A DNA stretch of 64,000 bases from Hafnia alvei. Its GTDB lineage: Bacteria > Pseudomonadota > Gammaproteobacteria > Enterobacterales > Enterobacteriaceae. The position numbers and the translations under genes are program-made. How positions within the stretch are numbered: the first letter of the stretch is position 1; each line of letters opens with the position of its first letter. This document shows, in pieces, positions 27,395-34,963 of the stretch. Where the stretch lies: NCBI RefSeq assembly GCF_900095695.1, contig NZ_FMIQ01000006.1, positions 62,001 to 126,000 on the forward strand. The letters are read 5' to 3'. Under the pieces are notes generated by a model. That model saw nothing but the letters and a program-made list of their open reading frames with translations. It was not told the DNA's origin and made no database searches.

Positions 27395-27441
27395 ACGCTA
27401 AGCCACTGCGCATTATGTCAATCGCAGCAACCTGAGATATC

Positions 27442-27470
27442 AGCCTCGCCGACCGCGGGGCTATTTTTTT
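27442..27470 (+). terminator. terminator after the regulator gene
   Basis: AGCCTCG (27442-27448) pairs with CGGGGCT (27456-27462, one G-T pair), followed by a run of seven T. It isolates the regulator gene from the secretion locus. Confidence 0.75.
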
Positions 27471-28008
27471 GCCTCAAATTTTAATCTGCCTATTTTTTGA
27501 TCTCTATTTTATCCCGCGCTTTGATGCATTTTATTTACTTCTAAGCTAAATATGCCAAACCCAGTGAAAAGGTCGCTATATGGGTCTGCAAACGGCGAAA
27601 GGTTATATAAATGACTTATCGATAATTCATAAGGTTGATATATACATCAGACATAAACGGAGAATACTCCTCTCAAGTAGAGTATTTCGGATTATCTGTA
27701 CGGACAGCATGAAAACTCCTATTTTTAAACGTAGGCTAAATGGTTTGTAATTATTTATCACAGTTCTGTAAATAGTGGCAGATCTGCCGATTTATATGGA
27801 CATATTGGTTATCTTCATCGAATTTAAACAAAGTCATTAATGCCGTTGACACTATTGATTTTGCCCATTCTATTCTGTTTTTATATTTTCATAGCAAAGT
27901 TCCTAGTGTGGCCTGATAACCATTTCTTCGTTCTCGCTATAGAGGAAATATCTTATTTTTACATTCTAATAAATGACTAGGATTAAGCCTGAGGCGATAT
28001 GCCTTAAA

Positions 28009-28038
28009 CCCTTGCAGCGCAAGGGGTATTGCTTTTTC
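28009..28038 (+). terminator. terminator-like hairpin upstream of tssB
   Basis: CCCTTGC-AGC-GCAAGGG is a perfect 7-bp stem with a 3-base loop, followed after seven bases by TTTTT. No gene ends nearby, so it may attenuate a leader transcript of the secretion operon or end a small RNA. Confidence 0.45.
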
Positions 28039-28041
28039 TCG

Positions 28042-28055
28042 TAAGAAATATCTTA
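28042..28055. promoter_or_regulatory. RcsAB-box-like palindrome
   Basis: TAAGAAATATCTTA lies in the larger inverted repeat GTAAGA-AATA-TCTTAC. It matches the recalled RcsAB consensus TAAGAATATTCCTA at its conserved ends. It is about 300 bp before tssB. Confidence 0.35.
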
Positions 28056-28351
28056 CATTTCAACTAGATGATCTATGTCACAAAACGATCTTTTCGTTAC
28101 ATCCTGTAACAGTTAACCATTTCTTAATAGACGCTAAAACTTCTTAAACTCAGCCACGAGTATTTTGCTTACTCACCTTTCCTTATTAATTAAATATGTA
28201 CTAGAAATACTAAATATCGCCAATCGATGAACGTTTTGACTACGCCGTTTATTCGCAATTAATCCACCTGTCAACGGTGCTTTAATTTAAGGCAGGGAAT
28301 GTTTGTCACGACTGGCAGTTATCCTTAATTTTCAGTTGTAAGGGACAGTAA

Positions 28352-28852
28352 ATGGCTTCATCAAGTTTCCAAAATGAAGTACCCAAGGCTCGCGTCAATA
28401 TCAAATTGGATTTGCATACCGGTGGAGCTCAGAAGAAAGTTGAACTGCCGCTGAAATTACTGGTAATGGGCGACTACAGCAACGGTAAAGAACAACGTCC
28501 ACTTTCAGAACGTAGCAAAATCGATATTAATAAAAATAACTTCAATAGCGTACTGGGTGAATTCCAGCCAAGTATTAAAATGGCGGTTCCAGATACCTTG
28601 GCCGGTGACGGCACAGATACCGCGGTATCTCTAACTTTCAACGATATGAAAGATTTCGAACCTGAACAGGTAGCTCGCCAGATCCCTCAGCTACGTGCTC
28701 TGCTCGCCATGCGCAACCTGCTACGCGATCTCAAATCAAACCTGCTCGACAACGCAACGTTCCGCCGTGAACTCGAAAATATTCTCAAAGACGACGCTTT
28801 GAGCGATGAACTGCGCGCGGAATTGGCGGCATTAGCGCCGCAAGACTGTTAA
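28352..28852 (+). CDS. tssB: T6SS contractile sheath small subunit TssB
   Basis: Forms the contractile sheath with TssC. The 166-residue protein begins with the typical FQNEVPKARVNIKLDL and has LPLKLLVMGDYS and a C-terminal acidic helix region. GTAAGGGACAG lies just before the ATG. It heads the secretion operon, 31 bp ahead of tssC. Confidence 0.95.
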   Translation: MASSSFQNEVPKARVNIKLDLHTGGAQKKVELPLKLLVMGDYSNGKEQRPLSERSKIDINKNNFNSVLGEFQPSIKMAVPDTLAGDGTDTAVSLTFNDMKDFEPEQVARQIPQLRALLAMRNLLRDLKSNLLDNATFRRELENILKDDALSDELRAELAALAPQDC

Positions 28853-28883
28853 TCACCGGGTTGGATAAGAGAAGGAAATGCTG

Positions 28884-30431
28884 ATGTCTGTACAGGAAAA
28901 AAATGCGCAGGGTAATGCTACCGCTGTGCTGGAAAATGAAGCGCCTATCATGCAGGGCGTTTATGCGTCGCTGTTTGAAAAAATCAATCTCAGCCCGGTC
29001 TCATCGCTGACCGGTATTGAAATCTTCCAAAATAACGAAGGGCTAGCAGAAACCTCCGCCGACGAGCGTGTTACCGCCGCCGTGAGCGTGTTTTTAGATC
29101 TGCTGAAGCAGTCGGCGCAAAAAGTCGAAAAACTGGATAAAACCCTATTGGATGGCCATATTGCCGCATTGGATGCTCAGATTAGCAGTCAGCTAGATGC
29201 CGTGATGCACCACCCTGATTTCCAGCGCGTGGAATCCACATGGCGCGGTGTTAAGTCGCTGATTGACCAAACTGATTTCCGCCAGAACGTTCGTATTGAG
29301 CTGCTGGACGTAAGCAAAGATCATCTGGCGCAAGATTTTGAAGACGCCCCTGAAATTGCGCAAAGCGGCCTGTATTCCCATACCTACATTCAGGAATACG
29401 ACACCCCAGGCGGTGAGCCGATTGCAGCCACTATCTCAAACTATGAGTTTGGTCGTGGCCCGCAGGATATCGCTTTGCTGCGCAATATCTCCAAAGTAGC
29501 CGCCGCTGCGCATATGCCGTTCATTGGTTCCGTTGGGCCAGCGTTCTTCGGCAAAGACACTATGGAAGAAGTGGCTGCTATCAAAGATATCGGTAACTAC
29601 TTCGACCGTGCAGAGTACCTGAAGTGGAAATCTTTCCGTGAAAGCGACGATGCGCGCTACATCGGTTTGACGATGCCGCGCGTATTAGGCCGCTTGCCAT
29701 ATGGTCCAGACACCATCCCTGTGCGTAGTTTTAACTACGTGGAAGAGGTGAAGGGCCCGGATCACGAGAAATATCTGTGGACCAACGCCTCGTTTGCGTT
29801 CGCAGCCAACATGGTGAAAAGCTTCATCAACAACGGCTGGTGTGTGCAAATCCGTGGCCCACAGGCCGGCGGTGCCGTCACCGATCTGCCGATTCATCTC
29901 TACGATTTGGGCACCGGCAATCAGGTGAAAATCCCGTCAGAAGTGATGATCCCAGAAACCCGCGAGTTTGAATTCGCTAACTTGGGCTTTATCCCGCTGT
30001 CGTACTACAAAAACCGCGACTATGCGTGCTTCTTCTCGGCGAACTCCACCCAGAAACCGGCGTTGTATGAAACCCACGATGCTACGGCGAACAGCCGCAT
30101 CAACGCGCGTCTGCCATACATCTTCCTGCTGTCGCGTATTGCGCACTATCTGAAACTGATCCAGCGCGAAAATATCGGTACCACCAAAGACCGCCGTTTG
30201 CTGGAGCTTGAGCTAAACAACTGGATCCGTGGATTGGTGACTGAAATGACCGATCCGGCAGATGATTTGCAGGCCTCTCATCCGCTGCGCGATGCCAAAG
30301 TGACCGTTGAAGATATCGACGATAACCCTGGTTTCTTCCGCGTGAAGCTGTTTGCTGTTCCGCATTTCCAAGTTGAAGGAATGGATGTGAACCTGTCTCT
30401 GGTTTCGCAGATGCCTAAAGCCAAAGCCTAA
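28884..30431 (+). CDS. tssC: T6SS contractile sheath large subunit TssC
   Basis: Large sheath subunit, 515 residues. ATG 28884 is taken as the start: AAGGA sits 7 bases before it, while the ATG at 28878 is too close. Landmarks are the DFQRVESTWRGVKSLI-like early segment, EFGRGPQDIALLRN-type core, the W-K-S-F-R region, and GFIPLSYYKNRDYACFF toward the C-terminus, with a final VEGMDVNLSLVSQMP. Together with TssB it builds the tube that propels Hcp. Confidence 0.96.
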   Translation: MSVQEKNAQGNATAVLENEAPIMQGVYASLFEKINLSPVSSLTGIEIFQNNEGLAETSADERVTAAVSVFLDLLKQSAQKVEKLDKTLLDGHIAALDAQISSQLDAVMHHPDFQRVESTWRGVKSLIDQTDFRQNVRIELLDVSKDHLAQDFEDAPEIAQSGLYSHTYIQEYDTPGGEPIAATISNYEFGRGPQDIALLRNISKVAAAAHMPFIGSVGPAFFGKDTMEEVAAIKDIGNYFDRAEYLKWKSFRESDDARYIGLTMPRVLGRLPYGPDTIPVRSFNYVEEVKGPDHEKYLWTNASFAFAANMVKSFINNGWCVQIRGPQAGGAVTDLPIHLYDLGTGNQVKIPSEVMIPETREFEFANLGFIPLSYYKNRDYACFFSANSTQKPALYETHDATANSRINARLPYIFLLSRIAHYLKLIQRENIGTTKDRRLLELELNNWIRGLVTEMTDPADDLQASHPLRDAKVTVEDIDDNPGFFRVKLFAVPHFQVEGMDVNLSLVSQMPKAKA

Positions 30432-30449
30432 TCGGGACCGAGCGCAAAG

Positions 30450-31799
30450 ATGAAAATTGACCGTCCGTTATGGGCTGCAGGGACATTACTGTCTCCGCAG
30501 CAGTTCCAACAGCAGGCACGCTGGGAGGCTTACACCAATGAGTGTATTGCTCATCTGGCGCTGGTTCACCCTTGGGGGATCTTGGCTGCTGAGTTCGACA
30601 AGGACGCATTACGGCTGGGCAAACTGAAAGCGGATCGCATTAGCGTCCGCTTTCAGGACGGTACGCTGCTAGACAGTGAACGAGCAGATCTTTTGCCACC
30701 TGCGCTGGATTTAGCGCAGGTGTTACCTGCCGACGCACAAAGCGCTACGCTGCTGCTGGCGCTGCCGCTGGAACACGCCAACGGCGGTAACTGCCTACCG
30801 ACGGATGCCAAAGCCGATCGCCCGATTCGTTACCGTCAGGATTGGACTTCAGTGCAGGACATTTTTGGTAACGATACCGAGTCCATGGCGGTGGTGCGTT
30901 ATGCGCTTACGCTGCGTCTGGATGGTGATGAAAACGGTGACTACCTAACGTGTCCCGCCGTGCGGTTAGTTCGCGACGTGCAGGGCGTTTGGGGCGTCGA
31001 TCCACAGTTTGTACCACCACTGCTTCAGTTCGGCGCGCACGCTGCGCTGCTCAGCTACTTGGATCGTCTATTAACCCAGCTACATGCCAAACGCACACGT
31101 CTGATGGGCATGCGCCGTGAAAGTAATCAGCGGATGGCCGATTTTGCCGTCGCCGATGTGTCGCTGTTTTGGTTGCTCAATGCGCTGAACAGCTATCAGC
31201 CGGTGCTGAATGATTTCCTCACCCATCCGGCGTTACATCCCGAACTGGTTTACCGCGAACTGGTGAAGCTGGCCGGCGCGTTGCTCACTTTTTCGTTAGA
31301 GCACGATATGGATGCTATTCCAGCCTATGACCACGCGCGTTTAGGCTCAGTATTCCCGCCGTTGTTCAGCCTGATTAGCACGTTGCTGGAAGCCAGCCTG
31401 CCGTCACGCGTGATCGCCCTCGAACTGGAAAAGGTCCGTCCAAACCAGTGGCAGGCCGCGTTAAACGACGCTCGTCTGCGCGAAGAGGCAGATTTCTATC
31501 TTTCGGTACGCTCTGCGCTGCCGGCTCATCTGCTGCAAACCCAGTTCCCGCTGCTGTGCAAAGTGGGCGCGCCGGATGACGTCAATAACTTGATCAACGT
31601 TGCCCTTAACGGCGTTCCGCTTATTCCACTCAGCCATGTTCCTGCGGCCATTCCATTACGTCTGGAAAATCAGTATTTCGCTTTGGATCTCAAACATCCA
31701 ACGGCGACGGCGATGTTGGCTTCTGGCGTGTGCGCGTTTTACGTACCGGGAACCTTATCGGATGTGCAACTTGAACTGTATGCGGTGCTGAGAGCATGA
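30450..31799 (+). CDS. tssK: T6SS baseplate protein TssK
   Basis: Baseplate adaptor joining the wedge complex to the TssJLM membrane complex. The 449-residue protein begins with a PLWAAGTLLSPQQFQQQARW segment characteristic of TssK and keeps the FAVADVSLFWLLNALNSY region in its middle. It lies between tssC and tssL and overlaps tssL by 4 bp (ATGA). Confidence 0.93.
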   Translation: MKIDRPLWAAGTLLSPQQFQQQARWEAYTNECIAHLALVHPWGILAAEFDKDALRLGKLKADRISVRFQDGTLLDSERADLLPPALDLAQVLPADAQSATLLLALPLEHANGGNCLPTDAKADRPIRYRQDWTSVQDIFGNDTESMAVVRYALTLRLDGDENGDYLTCPAVRLVRDVQGVWGVDPQFVPPLLQFGAHAALLSYLDRLLTQLHAKRTRLMGMRRESNQRMADFAVADVSLFWLLNALNSYQPVLNDFLTHPALHPELVYRELVKLAGALLTFSLEHDMDAIPAYDHARLGSVFPPLFSLISTLLEASLPSRVIALELEKVRPNQWQAALNDARLREEADFYLSVRSALPAHLLQTQFPLLCKVGAPDDVNNLINVALNGVPLIPLSHVPAAIPLRLENQYFALDLKHPTATAMLASGVCAFYVPGTLSDVQLELYAVLRA

Positions 31800-32455
31800 G
31801 TAAAAAGAGTGTGATTGATATCGACGACCTGCTGCAAGACACCTGGCTGCTGGTGGTCCAACTGCGTCAAGGGGTTCCGGTCGAGCATGGACAAACCCTT
31901 TGGCAGCACTGCACGAAAAATATCGAACGTACCGAACAGACTTTGAAAGAAGCGGGCATGCATCAGAGTGCCATCGATCATATTCGTTACGCCCAGTGTG
32001 CTTTGCTGGATGAAACGGTGCTGGGGCGTCCCCAAGACGATGGCTACTCTGCCTGGCACTCGATGCCGCTGCAGGCCCACTTCTTTCAAACCCTACAGGC
32101 GGGTGAACTGCTCTATCAACGCATGCGTGAAGTGCTGCGTGAGCCTGCGCCAAACATGGCCGTGCTGACCTGTTTTCACCGTGTGTTGATGCTGGGGTTT
32201 CGCGGCGTCTATGGCGAAAACGATACGCCGGAGCGTCAGCAGCTGGTGGCTGAACTTAGCCAGCGCGTAGCGCCGCTGGACGTTGATCAAAGCGCACCGC
32301 TGCTGGTCAACGCCGCGGCTTCGCGTCGTTACCGCTGGCTGCACTCGCGCTGGGTTCATGTTGTTGCTGCGGTGGTGATTCTGGCCGGTGTTTGGTGGGG
32401 CTTCCATAGCTATCTCACGACGCTGGTTACCACGCTGCTACCCGCTAAGCCATAA
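31796..32455 (+). CDS. tssL: T6SS membrane complex protein TssL (DotU-like)
   Basis: Cytoplasmic-domain component of the inner-membrane complex. The 219-residue protein has the DotU pattern AQCALLDETVLG, ALLGFRGVYG-like LGFRGVYGE, and one C-terminal membrane helix (about residues 183-203). It lacks a peptidoglycan-binding domain. The next gene encodes an OmpA-type domain that could supply it in trans. Confidence 0.93.
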   Translation: MSKKSVIDIDDLLQDTWLLVVQLRQGVPVEHGQTLWQHCTKNIERTEQTLKEAGMHQSAIDHIRYAQCALLDETVLGRPQDDGYSAWHSMPLQAHFFQTLQAGELLYQRMREVLREPAPNMAVLTCFHRVLMLGFRGVYGENDTPERQQLVAELSQRVAPLDVDQSAPLLVNAAASRRYRWLHSRWVHVVAAVVILAGVWWGFHSYLTTLVTTLLPAKP

Positions 32456-32467
32456 AGGGACGATGAC

Positions 32468-34177
32468 ATGAGTACCACCTACAAGCGCGCCTTATGGACA
32501 TGGGGCGGATTGCTCGCGCTGTTACTGTGTCTGGTTTGGCTGCCGCTGACGCTGTTGGGACAAATTATCGCCATCGTGATTGTCTTGCTGGTGGTGGTTA
32601 TCGGTTGGCGACGCGCAGGGCGTGTTGATGTTCATGTGATGGAAGCTACCGCTGATTTACCGCCGGAGCATTTCCGTCATCCGGTGGTGGTGGTGTGCGG
32701 CGACGGCGTTGATGCGCTGTTTGGCAACGCTAGCGTACGGGAAACCCCGCAGGGCTGTTATCTGCGTTTACCCCCCGATCTACGCTTGGTGGATTTTGTT
32801 GATTCTATGCTGGCGCAGCGCGCGGGCTGGAGTGAACAAATCAGCATCTTGCGGGTGATTAACCCACAGCAGCAAAGCGATGCCGCCGTGCTGGCTGGGC
32901 AAATGCGCGAGTTTTGCTATCAGGTTTCACGCGTCAGCAAGCTGTGTGGCCGAGACACGCCGGTACTGTTCACCAGCTATTTGGCGATCGCCAATTCGCA
33001 TCAGCCCGATGAACTGTGGTTTGAGTGGCTGGCAGGGCAGGCGGAAAGCAGCGTTGGCATTGGCCGTTCGGCCCCGCGAGCGCTGGCTGACTGGCTGGCG
33101 GCAAATCGTAGCGATGAAGACGAAACGCAGCGCGCCGAACGCTTCCAGTGCGCGGTTACGCTAAAAAGCTGGCGTGAATGGATGGCTGAATTTGTTTTAC
33201 CACACTGCCAGCGTCAGGAGCATTCGGCTCCGGCCTGCCGACCGGTGGCGATCGCACTCTCGCCGATTGCGGCACTGCCAGTAACGCTGGGCAATAACTC
33301 ACTTTGGCAGCAGTGGCTGGAAAGTAAAACCACGCTCGGCGATGGCGCGAAGGGCGAAACGACCCACGCTGAAACGAGCGGCGGATTGGCTTTCCCCGAT
33401 CGCTTACTACGCCTGTTACCTCAGCAGTCGGGGTTTACGCCGCTGCGCCGCACGCAGGCATGGGGCATCGGCCTCTTTACGCTGGCAGCGGTTGCCGCCT
33501 TAGGCAGCTCCGCGTGGCATAACCGCCAACTTTTGCGGCAGGTAAGTGACGATATCCAGCGCTACAGCGCGATTCGTATGACCGACTACATGGCGAAAAA
33601 ACACGCGGTTGACGTGCTGATCCAAGACGCAGTGCTGTTGGATAACAACTATCGGCAGGGTGTTCCGCTGCGCATGGGGCTAGGTTTGTATCCGGGTGAG
33701 CGCTTGCGCCAGCCGTTACTGGCAACGATTGCCACCTATTTGCCACCGCCGCCGGAAAAAGTGCAGGAAAAAGCCAAGGTGGTGATCCCCAAAGCGGTGC
33801 GCTTAGACAGCCTGTCGCTGTTTGATACCAACAGCGCGAAGCTAAAAGCGGGTTCCACCAAGGTGTTGGTCAGTGCGCTAGTCGACATCAAAGCGCAGCC
33901 GGGCTGGCTGATTGTGATCGCCGGACATACCGATTCCACCGGTAATCCACAGCGCAATGTCACGCTCTCCCAAGCACGCGCCGAAGCGGTACGCGATTGG
34001 ATGCGCAGCATGGGTGATATTCCGATGACCTGTTTTGCGGTGCAGGGATATGGCGCGAGTCAGCCCATTGCCAGCAATGAAACCGACGCTGGCCGTGCGG
34101 CTAATCGACGGGTAGATATTCGTCTGGTGCCAGAGGCGGGAGCCTGCAAGCTGCCCGCCAAGGCATCAGATTTTTAA
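32468..34177 (+). CDS. T6SS-associated OmpA-domain membrane protein
   Basis: A 569-residue protein with two membrane helices at the start (about residues 14-47), a cytoplasmic middle, a third helix near 330, and a C-terminal OmpA-like peptidoglycan-binding domain. That domain shows GHTDSTG, NVTLSQARAEAV and ANRRVDI. It probably anchors the secretion complex to the cell wall next to the short TssL, as TagL does in other systems. The layout differs from TagL in having a long middle part, and I am not sure of the precise name. Confidence 0.8.
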   Translation: MSTTYKRALWTWGGLLALLLCLVWLPLTLLGQIIAIVIVLLVVVIGWRRAGRVDVHVMEATADLPPEHFRHPVVVVCGDGVDALFGNASVRETPQGCYLRLPPDLRLVDFVDSMLAQRAGWSEQISILRVINPQQQSDAAVLAGQMREFCYQVSRVSKLCGRDTPVLFTSYLAIANSHQPDELWFEWLAGQAESSVGIGRSAPRALADWLAANRSDEDETQRAERFQCAVTLKSWREWMAEFVLPHCQRQEHSAPACRPVAIALSPIAALPVTLGNNSLWQQWLESKTTLGDGAKGETTHAETSGGLAFPDRLLRLLPQQSGFTPLRRTQAWGIGLFTLAAVAALGSSAWHNRQLLRQVSDDIQRYSAIRMTDYMAKKHAVDVLIQDAVLLDNNYRQGVPLRMGLGLYPGERLRQPLLATIATYLPPPPEKVQEKAKVVIPKAVRLDSLSLFDTNSAKLKAGSTKVLVSALVDIKAQPGWLIVIAGHTDSTGNPQRNVTLSQARAEAVRDWMRSMGDIPMTCFAVQGYGASQPIASNETDAGRAANRRVDIRLVPEAGACKLPAKASDF

Positions 34178-34207
34178 CCAGCCGCCAGTGTGGCGGCTTA
34201 CAACAGC

Positions 34208-34240
34208 GTACTTATCAGTACCCCAAGTACCGATAAGTAC
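34208..34240 (+). promoter_or_regulatory. hairpin in the leader of hcp
   Basis: GTACTTATCAGTAC and GTACCGATAAGTAC form a stem of 13 pairs with one mismatch around a CCCAA loop, 24 bp before the hcp start. No T-run follows. It may be a processing or stabilising structure that lets hcp mRNA accumulate above the rest of the operon. Confidence 0.45.
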
Positions 34241-34264
34241 CTCCCCAGTAACAAGGAGTTTTAC

Positions 34265-34756
34265 ATGGCAATTCCAGCATATCTGTGGCTGAAAGACGAC
34301 GGCGGCGCAGACATTAAAGGTTCAGTAGACGTACAAAAACGTGAAGGCAGCATCGAAATGGTGGCGCTGGAACACTCTCTGTACATCCCTACCGACAACA
34401 ACACCGGCAAACTGACCGGTACTCGTATCCATACTCCTCTGGTCTTCACCAAAGAAGTGGACGCGTCTAGCCCTTATCTCTACAAAGCCGTGACTTCTGG
34501 CCAGACCCTGAAGTCTGCCGAAATCAAATGGTACAAGATCGATGACGCGGGTCAAGAAGTGGAATACTTCAACACCAAGCTCGAAAACGTCAAAGTCGTG
34601 AAAGTTGCGCCAAAAATGTGGGATATCAAAGACCCATCGAAAGAAAAACACAACCATCTGGAAGAGATTGAGTTCCGTTACGAGAAGATCACTTGGACCT
34701 TCAAAGACGGCAACATCATTCATTCTGACTCTTGGAATGAGCGCGCTTCAGCGTAA
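34265..34756 (+). CDS. hcp: T6SS tube protein Hcp
   Basis: Forms the hexameric rings of the secreted inner tube. The start is ATG 34265 behind AAGGAG; a longer frame upstream runs through the hairpin and is rejected. The 163-residue protein begins AIPAYLWLKDDGGADIKG, keeps EGSIEMVALEHS and ends in a typical ITWTFKDGNIIHSDSW. A strong terminator follows, so it can be expressed as an extra abundant short transcript. Confidence 0.96.
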   Translation: MAIPAYLWLKDDGGADIKGSVDVQKREGSIEMVALEHSLYIPTDNNTGKLTGTRIHTPLVFTKEVDASSPYLYKAVTSGQTLKSAEIKWYKIDDAGQEVEYFNTKLENVKVVKVAPKMWDIKDPSKEKHNHLEEIEFRYEKITWTFKDGNIIHSDSWNERASA

Positions 34757-34762
34757 TACCAC

Positions 34763-34798
34763 AGGCAGACGAGAAATCGTCTGCCTTTTCGTTTTTCT
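34763..34798 (+). terminator. strong terminator after hcp
   Basis: A perfect 10-bp stem, AGGCAGACGA / TCGTCTGCCT, with a GAAA tetraloop, followed by TTTTCGTTTTT. It separates hcp from clpV; clpV needs read-through or its own promoter in 34799-34963. Confidence 0.88.
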
Positions 34799-34963
34799 GC
34801 TCAGTGCCAAAACGGTCTTGTTCGGACGCTGAGCACAACAACGAACGGGTTTAACACAATTTAATTTGATGACCTTATGGGCCTTGGCTTCCGAGTATGG
34901 AAAACGGCTATGGGCGGTAGCGTGCCTAATAAGGCAATGGGCATAAACGGGAGAGAGAATGTA

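Larger units (their letters stand above)
27471..28351 (+). promoter_or_regulatory. long non-coding leader of the T6SS operon
   Basis: About 880 bp with no credible gene. It contains two copies of GAAATATCTTA exactly 100 bp apart (27945-27955 and 28045-28055), a terminator-like hairpin at 28009-28038 and an RcsAB-like palindrome at 28042-28055. It should carry the promoter of tssB and possibly a long regulated leader. No sigma-54 promoter was recognised. Confidence 0.4.

Noticed and set aside
27471-28351. Sigma-54 promoter for the T6SS operon
   Set aside because: A TGGCA word near 28,312 lacks the matching TTGC element at the right spacing.
34877-34963. 29-residue extension of ClpV
   Set aside because: It is not like ClpV N-termini and lies in non-coding leader behind the hcp terminator.
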